DNA of 64,000 nucleotides from Deferribacter desulfuricans SSM1 (GTDB taxonomy: Bacteria > Chrysiogenota > Deferribacteres > Deferribacterales > Deferribacteraceae), in assembly GCF_000010985.1 (NCBI RefSeq), contig NC_013939.1, forward strand, positions 897,501 to 961,500, read 5' to 3'. A program made the translations under genes and the position numbers. Below are positions 56,529 through 64,000 of the stretch, piece by piece. The notes under the pieces are model-generated. The model was not told where the DNA came from, made no database searches, and saw nothing but the letters and a program-made list of their open reading frames with translations. Numbering within the stretch: position 1 is the stretch's first letter; each line of letters opens with the position of its first letter.

Positions 56529-57410
56529 TTAAGATTTTTTATTTTTATTGTAGGTTAAAATTAGAATACCTAAAAATATCAAAATTATACCGATGATAGA
56601 ATATATGTTTGGTTTTTCGTGTAAAACAGTTATTCCTAAAAATGTTGCGGTTAATGGTTCGGTAAGAGATAAAGTGGCTGTTTTAGAAACATTAATATAG
56701 TTTAATCCTCTAATGAAAAATATATAAGATATTGTTGTAGTGAATAATCCCAAGTGTAGCGTTACCAAAATCCCTTTTGTAGTAAAGACCCATGAAAGAT
56801 CATTGAAAAAGAGAATAGGGGATAAAAGGATAGCTCCACCAAGAAATAGTAAAGCCATGACGGTATCGTTATCAAGAGATTTAAGTAATATTTTGCTTAC
56901 CAGTGTGTACAATGCATAGGAAAAACCTGCTAAAATAGCTAAAAAGATACCTAAAATGTTAAAGTCATAATTAGAATTACTTCCTCCTAAACCGATAAAG
57001 ATTAATCCTAATAATGAAATAAAAGTACTAAAATACCATTTTGCAGGTATTTTTTCCTTTAAAAAAATTATAGATAACAATCCTGCAGAAATGGGAGAGC
57101 TCCCTATCCCAACTACTGTACCCACAGCAACGCCAGCAAGTTTAACACCATAAAAAAAGCTGAGCTGGTAAAGTGCTACACTTGCCATGCCTAAAAATGT
57201 TAACATTAACGGTATATTTGATAGATTCAGTTTTTTATTTTTTATATAAGCAATAAAAAAAAGAGCCAAACCACCAATTAAAATTCTCAAGGTACCTAAA
57301 ACTGCAGAGTTTGCCTCAGATGGAGCCAAACCTTGAGTAGTACCTGTTGTTCCCCACAGAAATGCAGCAAGTATAATAAATAGTGAACCTTTTAATTCTT
57401 TGTTATCCAT
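56529..57410 (-). CDS. EamA/DMT superfamily transporter
   Basis: The 293-residue protein has ten predicted helices in two EamA repeats, beginning LFIILAAFLWGTTGTTQGLAP, with LTEPLTATFLGITVLHEKP in the second repeat. The family exports amino acids or other metabolites; the substrate cannot be told. The gap to the operon below (42 bp) holds that operon's promoter. Confidence 0.88.
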   Translation of the reverse strand: MDNKELKGSLFIILAAFLWGTTGTTQGLAPSEANSAVLGTLRILIGGLALFFIAYIKNKKLNLSNIPLMLTFLGMASVALYQLSFFYGVKLAGVAVGTVVGIGSSPISAGLLSIIFLKEKIPAKWYFSTFISLLGLIFIGLGGSNSNYDFNILGIFLAILAGFSYALYTLVSKILLKSLDNDTVMALLFLGGAILLSPILFFNDLSWVFTTKGILVTLHLGLFTTTISYIFFIRGLNYINVSKTATLSLTEPLTATFLGITVLHEKPNIYSIIGIILIFLGILILTYNKNKKS

Positions 57411-57490
57411 TACTGATTAATAATATACTTTATTTTTTTAATCAACAAAAAGTTATAAGAATTTTAGCCACTTGTGAATATTGTTCAGTA

Positions 57491-57644
57491 AGAGATTGCT
57501 TCGCTACGCTCGCAATGACGGCATTTTTGGGTCATTGCGACCCCGCCATTTAGTAGTAAATTTTAAGCTTAAAACTTTTTATGTGTATAGTACTTGCATA
57601 TATAATTTTAAATATGTGAGGCTCAATGGCGGGGGAAGCAATCT
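57491..57644. repeat. REP-like element with nested inverted repeats
   Basis: Outer arms AGATTGCTTC (57493-57502) and GAAGCAATCT (57635-57644) enclose CCCCGCCATT (57541-57550) and AATGGCGGGG (57625-57634). A local hairpin is formed by GCAATGAC (57512-57519) and GTCATTGC (57531-57538). The G+C-rich arms stand out from the AT-rich gap 57411-57753, which has no credible gene. An open frame at 57481-57675 is a by-product of the repeat. Confidence 0.75.
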
Positions 57645-57753
57645 AGTATATTTAGCATCTATTTCTGCGCAATAACCTCAAAAAATTGACCCATAGTGCA
57701 ACAGCCTCATGTTGTAAATTAATAATTTCAATAAATAATTTAGGTTAATTTCT

Positions 57754-58359
57754 TTACCAAGTTTTATTACCATTTACCCAATCGTTATTGATTTCCTGCC
57801 ACCAATGATAATACTTTCTTTTCATTATCTGTTTGAAAAGATTTTTGCCAATTTCTGTTTTTAACCTCTTTTGTGCATTTTGAATCCAAAAATTAGCTTG
57901 CTCATTCCCTTTATCCAGGTTTTCTTTTAAAAAGAGTATAAGTTCTAATGTATCAGAGTCTTTTGCTAATTTTGATTCTAAGGTTTCCTGTCTTTCGTAT
58001 TCACTTATGATAGCCATTATTTCATCCTTTGATGGTAAATTTTGCAAAATGTCAGATAAAGCTTTTTTTTCCTTAGGTTTAACATATTTTTGTTGTAGAT
58101 AATTTAGATCTCCAGTTCTTGTTTCTTCTAAATCATGGAATAAACACATTAATAATACTTTTGTGGTGTCAGCATTTGCTAATTTTGATAATTGATAACC
58201 TATAACAACAGTTCTAAAAATATGTTCAGCTATGGATTGTTTACCACTTCCTAAAAAAGGTATTCCGCTCCGCTGAATCTGTTGTAAAATTCCTACTTCA
58301 TAAAAGAAATCAACTATACTTAGATAAGTTGATGATTTTTCATTGTTGTCTTTCATCAA
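57754..58359 (-). CDS. HD domain hydrolase (YfbR/HDDC2-like nucleotidase)
   Basis: The 201-residue protein has the HD-superfamily metal pattern: His in SIAEHIFRT, the His-Asp pair in [15 protein letters not shown], and a late Asp in AKDSDTLE. The layout matches 5'-deoxynucleotidase YfbR and human HDDC2. It overlaps the phenylacetate-CoA ligase gene by 20 bp and is the last gene of that operon. Confidence 0.85.
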   Translation of the reverse strand: MMKDNNEKSSTYLSIVDFFYEVGILQQIQRSGIPFLGSGKQSIAEHIFRTVVIGYQLSKLANADTTKVLLMCLFHDLEETRTGDLNYLQQKYVKPKEKKALSDILQNLPSKDEIMAIISEYERQETLESKLAKDSDTLELILFLKENLDKGNEQANFWIQNAQKRLKTEIGKNLFKQIMKRKYYHWWQEINNDWVNGNKTW

Positions 58360-59641
58360 TTACCCTTTTAGCTTTCCCTTCAAAACGTTCTAATGATTTT
58401 GGTTCAACAAGCTTCACTTTTGGTTTTATTCCTAAATAGTTAAACAATTTTTCGGTAATTTTATCCAAAACCTCTTTTTGCCTTTTCATTTCATCAAAAA
58501 ATAGATTTTCTGAAACTTCTAAGTGTATCTCCATCATATCCAAAGCGCCTTTTTTTCTAACATAAATCATAAAGTGTGGTGTGGTGTCTTCTATCTCTTT
58601 TAAAGCTTCTTCAACTTGAGAAGGGAATACATTTACACCATTTACTATAATCATGTCATCGGTTCTACCAGAAGGTTTCTCCATCTTTATCAAAGTTCTA
58701 CCACATTTACAATTATCTCTGTAAATCCTTGTTATATCCCTGGTTCTATATCTAATCAACGGCATAGCTTCTTTTGATAATGTGGTAATAACCAGTTCCC
58801 CCTTTTCCCCTTCTGGTAATACTTCACCAGTTTCTGGATCAATTACTTCTACGTAAAAATGGTCCTCATTAATATGCAATCCGTTTTTATAAAGACATTC
58901 TCCAGCAACTCCTGGTCCTATAATTTCGCTGAGACCATAATTGTCTGTTGCAATTATGCCAAGTCTATTTTCAATTTCACTTCTTATTTTTTCACCCCAA
59001 GGTTCGCTACCAAAAAGTCCATATTTGAGATGTATATCATCTTTGGTAAGCCCCATTGATTCTAATGTTTCTGCAATATGTAATGCATAAGAAGGTGTAC
59101 ATATTAAAACACTACTTCGATAATCCTGCATAATCATGATTTGTCTTCTTGTATTGCCACTTGAGACTGGAATAACACTGGCACCTATATGTTCAGCACC
59201 GTAGTGGAGCCCAAATCCACCAGTAAATAATCCATAAGTAAAAGCAATATGTACGATATCATCTTTTGTAACACCACCAGCAACCATAATCCTAGCAACT
59301 AAGTTTTTCCAAAGCTCCAAATCCCTTTTTGTATAACCTACGACTGTTGGTTTTCCTGTTGTACCACTTGATGAGTGTATGCGAACTATATCTTTTAACG
59401 GAACAGCAAACATGCCATATGGATAATTATCCCTTAAATCCTGCTTTGTGGTAAAAGGTAAATGTTTAATGTCATCTAATGATTTTATTTTCTCTGGTGT
59501 AATATTCAATTTATTAAAAAGATTATGATAAAATTCCACATTATTGTAAACTCTATTTAAAGTAGATTGCAGCCTTTCCAACTGCAACTGTTTTATTTCT
59601 GATACAGACATTGTTTCATCAGACATTTGCCACATTTTCAT
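58340..59641 (-). CDS. paaK: Phenylacetate-CoA ligase (PaaK family)
   Basis: The 433-residue adenylate-forming enzyme activates an aryl acid with ATP and CoA. The AMP motif is [18 protein letters not shown] (about 90-107); also present are [28 protein letters not shown] and the C-terminal [20 protein letters not shown]. In anaerobes this family often accompanies liv transporters and aryl-pyruvate oxidoreductases, taking part in aromatic amino acid breakdown; that context is only partly visible here. It follows livF2 by 3 bp. Confidence 0.93.
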   Translation of the reverse strand: MKMWQMSDETMSVSEIKQLQLERLQSTLNRVYNNVEFYHNLFNKLNITPEKIKSLDDIKHLPFTTKQDLRDNYPYGMFAVPLKDIVRIHSSSGTTGKPTVVGYTKRDLELWKNLVARIMVAGGVTKDDIVHIAFTYGLFTGGFGLHYGAEHIGASVIPVSSGNTRRQIMIMQDYRSSVLICTPSYALHIAETLESMGLTKDDIHLKYGLFGSEPWGEKIRSEIENRLGIIATDNYGLSEIIGPGVAGECLYKNGLHINEDHFYVEVIDPETGEVLPEGEKGELVITTLSKEAMPLIRYRTRDITRIYRDNCKCGRTLIKMEKPSGRTDDMIIVNGVNVFPSQVEEALKEIEDTTPHFMIYVRKKGALDMMEIHLEVSENLFFDEMKRQKEVLDKITEKLFNYLGIKPKVKLVEPKSLERFEGKAKRVIDERQQ

Positions 59642-59644
59642 ACT

Positions 59645-60385
59645 TTACCTCTCCCATTTATCTTTATATTCTTTACCTAAATATGCTCTTAAAAGTTCAT
59701 TGTCATTTAATAATTCGCTGCTTTTACCTTGCAGGATTATAGATCCATTTTCTAAGACATAACTTCTATCAGAATATTTCAATGCTATTTTAGCATTTTG
59801 CTCAACCAAGAAAATTGTTATCCCCGATTTTTTTAAAACCTTTAGCTTGTTGTAAAGATCTGTAATTATTTTTGGAGCTAACCCCATTGAGGGTTCGTCC
59901 ATTAGTAATATATTTGGGGAAAGCATTAATGCTCTACCAATAGCTAGCATCTGCTGCTCTCCGCCTGAGAGCATTCCTGCTATCTGTTTTTTTCTTTCTT
60001 TAAGCACAGGAAAGATTTCATATATTTGCTTGATGTTCTCTTTTATTTTGCTTTTATTTTTTATTAAAAAAGCTCCCATTTCTAAATTTTCTTCTACAGT
60101 CATATCTGTGAAAATTCTTCTACCTTCTGGTACGTAGCCTATACCTAAAGATACAATTTTTTCTGTATTGAAGTTAGTTATCTCTTTTTCGTCAAAGTAA
60201 ATTTTCCCCGTTTTATTAGAAATATGCCCCATTATTGAATTGAGTAAAGTTGTTTTGCCTGCACCGTTTGATCCAATCAAGGATACAAATTCACCTTTTT
60301 TAACATGAAGTGAAACGTTTGTTAAAGCTCTTATTTTCCCATAATACGCTGAAAGGGACACGGTCTTAAGCATCTTCTTCACCAA
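59645..60385 (-). CDS. livF: ABC transporter ATP-binding protein, LivF family (second system)
   Basis: The 246-residue ATPase has Walker A GSNGAGKTTLLNS, VPEGRRIFTDMTVEENLEMG, signature LSGGEQQMLAIGRAL and Walker B NILLMDEPSMGLAP. It belongs to the second liv-type importer and overlaps livG2 by 20 bp. Linkage to paaK suggests aromatic acid or amino acid uptake (inference). Confidence 0.93.
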   Translation of the reverse strand: MVKKMLKTVSLSAYYGKIRALTNVSLHVKKGEFVSLIGSNGAGKTTLLNSIMGHISNKTGKIYFDEKEITNFNTEKIVSLGIGYVPEGRRIFTDMTVEENLEMGAFLIKNKSKIKENIKQIYEIFPVLKERKKQIAGMLSGGEQQMLAIGRALMLSPNILLMDEPSMGLAPKIITDLYNKLKVLKKSGITIFLVEQNAKIALKYSDRSYVLENGSIILQGKSSELLNDNELLRAYLGKEYKDKWER

Positions 60386-61121
60386 GATAAGCTTTTAAAA
60401 CTTCAGGGTTGTTCCTTACACTTTTAAAGTCACCTTCTGCAATTATTTTACCAAAATTTAAACAGTATACATGAGTAGCTAAACTTGATATAAAGTTCAT
60501 ATCATGTTCAACCATTAAGATGGTGACACCTTCTTCATTTAATCTTTTAATTATTTCAACCATTTTTTCCTTTTCAAAATTGTTTAAACCTGCTGCTGGT
60601 TCATCTAAAAGAAGTAGTTTTGGTTTTGCGAGATATCCTCTTGCTAACTCAAGAAGTTTTAAAACTCCATAAGGTGATTCCTCAGGAGTTTTATTTTTCC
60701 AGTCAGCAATATCAAAAAATTCTAAAGCTTCATCCAGTTTTTCATCGATAAATTTTCTATAATCTTTGTCCAATCTCAAAAAATTCTTCAAGTAATTGTA
60801 CTTTAATTCTTTTTTCAACAATCCTAAAATAAGATTTTCTTTAACAGTTACTTCTTTTATTATTTTTAGATTTTGAAAAGTTCTGACAATACCTAATTTA
60901 AATATTTTATTTGGTGAAAAATTGGTAATATTTTGATTTTCAAAAATAATCTTACCACTAGTTGGTTTTAAAAAGCCGGTTATTATATTAAAAAGTGTTG
61001 TTTTACCAGCTCCGTTTGGTCCAATAAGAGCTGTTATGCTTTCATTTTTTATTGAAATAGAAACGTTATCCAGTGCTTTTAATCCACCAAAATTAATTGA
61101 AATGTTTTCAGTTTTTAGCAA
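60366..61121 (-). CDS. livG: ABC transporter ATP-binding protein, LivG family (second system)
   Basis: The 251-residue ATPase has Walker A GPNGAGKTTLFNIITGF, the LivG-type RTFQNLKIIKEVTVKENL, and Walker B KLLLLDEPAAGLNNFE. The ABC signature region ESPYGVLKLLELARGY lacks the usual LSGGQ, as is common in LivG. It overlaps livM2 by 14 bp. Confidence 0.92.
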   Translation of the reverse strand: MLKTENISINFGGLKALDNVSISIKNESITALIGPNGAGKTTLFNIITGFLKPTSGKIIFENQNITNFSPNKIFKLGIVRTFQNLKIIKEVTVKENLILGLLKKELKYNYLKNFLRLDKDYRKFIDEKLDEALEFFDIADWKNKTPEESPYGVLKLLELARGYLAKPKLLLLDEPAAGLNNFEKEKMVEIIKRLNEEGVTILMVEHDMNFISSLATHVYCLNFGKIIAEGDFKSVRNNPEVLKAYLGEEDA

Positions 61122-62043
61122 CTTTTAACCTCTTGAATATTCCGTTTATTCCATATGGGAAAAATATGATACAAAATGCTAATATACCACCATAAATTAA
61201 AATTTCATAATCCTCAAAAGATGCAAAAAGTTCTGGTATAAGCGAGATTATTATTGCACCTATAATACCACCGTAAGTACTTCCCAAACCACCAATTATA
61301 ACCATTGCCAAAATTTCAATTGAATAGTTAATCCCTATAGATGTGGGGCTTATAAACTGGCTATAAAAAGAGTAGAATGATCCAATTATGGATGAAAAGG
61401 AAGCTATAACAGCAAAAAGGATAACTTTTTCTTTATGAAAATCTATTCCAAATGCGCTTGATGCGTGTTCTGATTCTCTTATAAATCTAAAATCGTAGCT
61501 GAGAAAAGATTTATCAAATAACTCTAGAAGAACAACTGTAATCAGATAAAGAAAAGCGAATAAAGCATAATTTTTTAATTCTGTATCAAATTCAAAACCA
61601 AATAGGGAAAAATATGGTATACCAACGAGTCCCGAAGGCCCTCCCGTAAAGATATCTAATTCATTGGCAAAAATGTAGATTATCATACCAAAACCAAGTG
61701 TAGCCATTGCAAGATAGTGTCCGTGTAATTTGAGGGTGGGGTAGGCAATCAGAATAGCAACAATAAAAGTAATTATAGCACCAATGAAAACTGTTGCTAT
61801 TGGTGAGTAAGAATAATGCACTGTTAAAATACCTGATAAATAAGCTCCAATTCCGAAAAATGATGCCTGACATAGAGATATTATCCCTGCATAACCAAGT
61901 AAAATATTTAAACCAGAAGCTAACATGGCATTGATTAAAATGTATGAAATTAAACTAAGGTAATACTCATTTTTTAAGAAAAGGCCTATTAAAATTATTA
62001 ATATGAAATTTATTATAAAAAAATTTTTGTTTAAACTATTCAT
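61108..62043 (-). CDS. livM: ABC transporter permease, LivM family (second system)
   Basis: The 311-residue membrane protein has the LivM signature LNILLGYAGIISLCQASFFGIGAYLSG, with Cys where the first system has Gly. AMATLGFGMIIY and IIGGLGSTYGGIIGA are also present. It overlaps livH2 by 4 bp. Confidence 0.92.
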   Translation of the reverse strand: MNSLNKNFFIINFILIILIGLFLKNEYYLSLISYILINAMLASGLNILLGYAGIISLCQASFFGIGAYLSGILTVHYSYSPIATVFIGAIITFIVAILIAYPTLKLHGHYLAMATLGFGMIIYIFANELDIFTGGPSGLVGIPYFSLFGFEFDTELKNYALFAFLYLITVVLLELFDKSFLSYDFRFIRESEHASSAFGIDFHKEKVILFAVIASFSSIIGSFYSFYSQFISPTSIGINYSIEILAMVIIGGLGSTYGGIIGAIIISLIPELFASFEDYEILIYGGILAFCIIFFPYGINGIFKRLKVAKN

Positions 62044-62903
62044 ATTCTATCTGCCCTTTTTTTACCAAATAAACCGTTTGGAAGTACAAATAAAATTATT
62101 AAAAGAATAATGAACGCAAAAGCATCTTTATAACCAGAAGGTAAAATGGTAGCAAAAAAACCTTCTAATATGGCTAAAAGATATCCACCAGTTATAGCGC
62201 CAGTAAAACTTCCAAGTCCACCCAAAACCGCAGCTGAAAAACCTTTTAATCCAGTCATTATACCATCATTATAAGTAACAAAAGTGATAGGAGTAATTAG
62301 AATACCTGCAATTCCTCCTAATGAGCCTGCTATTGCAAACGAAAGCATTTTGATTTTGTTTACACTTATTCCACAATTTAATGCGGCATAAGGATCATTG
62401 TGGCAAGCTCTGAAGGCTTTGCCATATTTTGAAAATTTAAAAAATAATGAGAGAATTACTGCTATAATAATGGATACAAGAATTACCAACAAACTACTTG
62501 TGGTAATTACTCCACCTGGCATTTTAAAAACACTTTCGTTTATGTAAGGAGCTACTTTTAATGAATCTCTCCCCCAGATAATCATTGCAGAGCCTCTTAA
62601 GATAATTGCTACCGCTAATGTAATAGTAATTAAGTTGATTTCTGTTTTTAGTTTGACGTTATTAAGGAATATTCTCTCAGTTAATATTCCTAAAACGTAT
62701 GAACCAACAATTGTTAAAAGGAAGGATATACCTGTTGGAATTTCTAAAAGAGATAAGGCGGTATATATCAACATACCGCCTATCATTACAAATTCTCCTT
62801 GTGCAAAATTTACTATACCTGTTGTGTTATAAATAATATTAAAACCTATTGCTACAAGCACATAAATACTACCTGTAGTTAAACCTGAGTATAAAAACTG
62901 CAT
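62040..62903 (-). CDS. livH: ABC transporter permease, LivH family (second system)
   Basis: The 287-residue permease starts QFLYSGLTTGSIYVLVAIGFNIIYNTTGIVNFAQGEFVMIGG, typical of LivH, and ends VLPNGLFGKKR. It lies between the binding protein and LivM genes of the second importer. Confidence 0.93.
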   Translation of the reverse strand: MQFLYSGLTTGSIYVLVAIGFNIIYNTTGIVNFAQGEFVMIGGMLIYTALSLLEIPTGISFLLTIVGSYVLGILTERIFLNNVKLKTEINLITITLAVAIILRGSAMIIWGRDSLKVAPYINESVFKMPGGVITTSSLLVILVSIIIAVILSLFFKFSKYGKAFRACHNDPYAALNCGISVNKIKMLSFAIAGSLGGIAGILITPITFVTYNDGIMTGLKGFSAAVLGGLGSFTGAITGGYLLAILEGFFATILPSGYKDAFAFIILLIILFVLPNGLFGKKRADRI

Positions 62904-62929
62904 AAATTAATTCCAAAATAATTGTATTT

Positions 62930-64000
62930 TTATTTAATTAATTTCCAATTTCCGTTAACAATTTTAACCATTACAAAAGCATCTTTTGTTAAACCGTTAT
63001 GATCACTGTCTGAAAAACTAAATTTTCCATAAGTACCTAAGTAATTCTTAATTGATTCAATCCCTTTTATAATGTCAGAACTTTTGTAATTTTTGTTTTT
63101 TATTGCAAGGGTTAATATATGTATAGCATCATATGCGTGACCACCAAATGTAGAAACTGATGACTTAAATCTTGACTCATACTCTTTTTTATAATTGAGA
63201 AGTAGATTTTTGAAAGGGTCACTATCTCCAAGTTGTTCAGCTACAATCAGTCTTCCTGCAGGTAAAATAATTCCATTTGCAGCTTCCCCTGCTAACTGTA
63301 TAAATTTCTTTGAAGCAACTCCATGACTCATTATTAGTTGAGCTTTTAATCCAAGCTCTTTAAAATTTTTGGCAACAATTGCAGGTGCAGGTCCAACACC
63401 CCAGCATATAACAGCATCGGGATTTTTTTCAGCAATTTTGCTAAGTTGGCTTTTCATATCTTTATCAGTATCTTTAAATTTTTCATCAGCTACTATATTA
63501 ATTCCCATCTTTTCTGCAATTTTCAACAGAGCATCTCTACCTGAGTAGCCAAAACCACTTTGTGCAGTAATTATTGCAACATTTTTTTTGTTATTTTTTA
63601 AAAGATATTCATAAATCTTTTCAACAGCGTGTCTATCAGATGGTGCTACTTTAAAGACTTCTTTATATAATGGATTTATTATTCTGTCGCTTGACGCACA
63701 ACTAATAACAGGTATATGGAACTTTTTCGCTAAATCTTTTATTGCCAGTGTAGAACCACTTCTAGTTGGCCCTATTACTGCTATTACTCTATCTTTTTTT
63801 ACGAGTCTTATAAATTTCTTTCTTGCTTCAGCATCGTTACCTTTTGTATCATAAAAATAAAGTTTAATTTTTTCACCATTTATACCACCAGATTTATTTA
63901 TTTTTTCAACTTCCATTTCTAAAGTATTTTTTTCTGGTAACCCTAAGAATGAAGCAGGTCCACTTGTAGAAAAGAGTGCTCCAATTTTTATATCAGCAAA
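62930..64000 (-). CDS. ABC transporter binding protein, LivK family (5' end outside window)
   Basis: The C-terminal 356 or so residues of a LivJ/K-type binding protein are present; the frame stays open to the right edge. It reads ADIKIGALFSTSGPASFLG at its visible N-terminal end, the first strand of the mature fold, so only the signal peptide and start are missing. An internal ATG at 63916 is not the start. IAVIGPTRSGSTLAIKDLA and GGHAYDAIHILTLAIK fit the family. Ligand unknown; paaK linkage hints at an aromatic compound. Confidence 0.9.
   Translation of the reverse strand, partial: FADIKIGALFSTSGPASFLGLPEKNTLEMEVEKINKSGGINGEKIKLYFYDTKGNDAEARKKFIRLVKKDRVIAVIGPTRSGSTLAIKDLAKKFHIPVISCASSDRIINPLYKEVFKVAPSDRHAVEKIYEYLLKNNKKNVAIITAQSGFGYSGRDALLKIAEKMGINIVADEKFKDTDKDMKSQLSKIAEKNPDAVICWGVGPAPAIVAKNFKELGLKAQLIMSHGVASKKFIQLAGEAANGIILPAGRLIVAEQLGDSDPFKNLLLNYKKEYESRFKSSVSTFGGHAYDAIHILTLAIKNKNYKSSDIIKGIESIKNYLGTYGKFSFSDSDHNGLTKDAFVMVKIVNGNWKLIK

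Noticed and set aside
57481-57675. A 64-codon open frame
   Set aside because: It lies wholly in the REP-like palindrome region and has no ribosome site or protein-like composition.

Overview
The window is AT-rich bacterial chromosome (about one third G+C by eye), densely packed and mostly in operons with overlapping genes. The gene set suggests a Gram-negative, anaerobic or facultative heterotroph: AcnB-type aconitase, monomeric NADP-isocitrate dehydrogenase, a two-subunit [4Fe-4S] fumarase, lactate-dehydrogenase-like malate dehydrogenase, succinyl-CoA synthetase and a four-subunit ferredoxin-dependent 2-oxoglutarate oxidoreductase. This set would fit a member of the Deferribacterota (Deferribacter/Flexistipes relatives). 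That placement is inference; no rRNA gene is present to test it.

Left edge (1-5.6 kb): an accessory region. It holds an AAA-ATPase/PD-(D/E)XK protein, a MazEF toxin-antitoxin pair with its operator, and a zinc-ribbon tyrosine recombinase. Next to the recombinase lies a 3' fragment of a tRNA-Arg(CCT), read here as the right end (attR) of an integrated element that continues left of base 1. Just outside is a compact unit: a four-helix-bundle (S23 family) gene enclosed by an imperfect inverted repeat and by outer imperfect 27-bp direct repeats.

5.6-16.9 kb: mixed stress and regulatory genes. A caspase/beta-propeller protein is paired with an LPP20/DUF4384-type secreted protein. A TetR regulator with a clear palindromic operator precedes a peroxiredoxin-like gene. 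A haloacid dehalogenase gene is frameshifted. A mercury module follows (C-S lyase-like PLP enzyme, merR, merT, merA); merR is interrupted in an A7 run that is a perfect -1 slippery heptamer, and the full mercury-binding cysteine triad is preserved in the shifted frame. A Gly/Tyr/Met-rich periplasmic protein sits behind a good sigma-54 promoter.

16.9-30.9 kb: central carbon block. Fumarase and aconitase are divergent, and isocitrate dehydrogenase follows. All three promoters carry the same palindrome family (TGTATAC-N-GTATACA). Then come mdh, sucCD, korDABC and an SdhE-like flavinylation factor. An 11-bp inverted repeat can mask the sucC ribosome binding site and start.

30.9-42.4 kb: a histidine utilisation operon (livKHMGF, hutC-like GntR, hutH, hutU, hutG, hutI) behind a promoter whose -10 lies in a HutC-type operator, then a metallo-beta-lactamase-fold hydrolase.

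42.4-64 kb: queC-pfkA-DUF6485 on the plus strand. Convergent to them is a tightly overlapping 13-gene minus-strand run that couples a receiver/kinase/PilZ/STAS/CheR/GGDEF signalling set to rlmN, bcp, xseB, ispA, dxs, tlyA and nadK. An EamA exporter, a REP-like repeat, an HD hydrolase, a phenylacetate-CoA ligase and a second liv-type ABC transporter (livFGMH and a truncated livK) complete the window.
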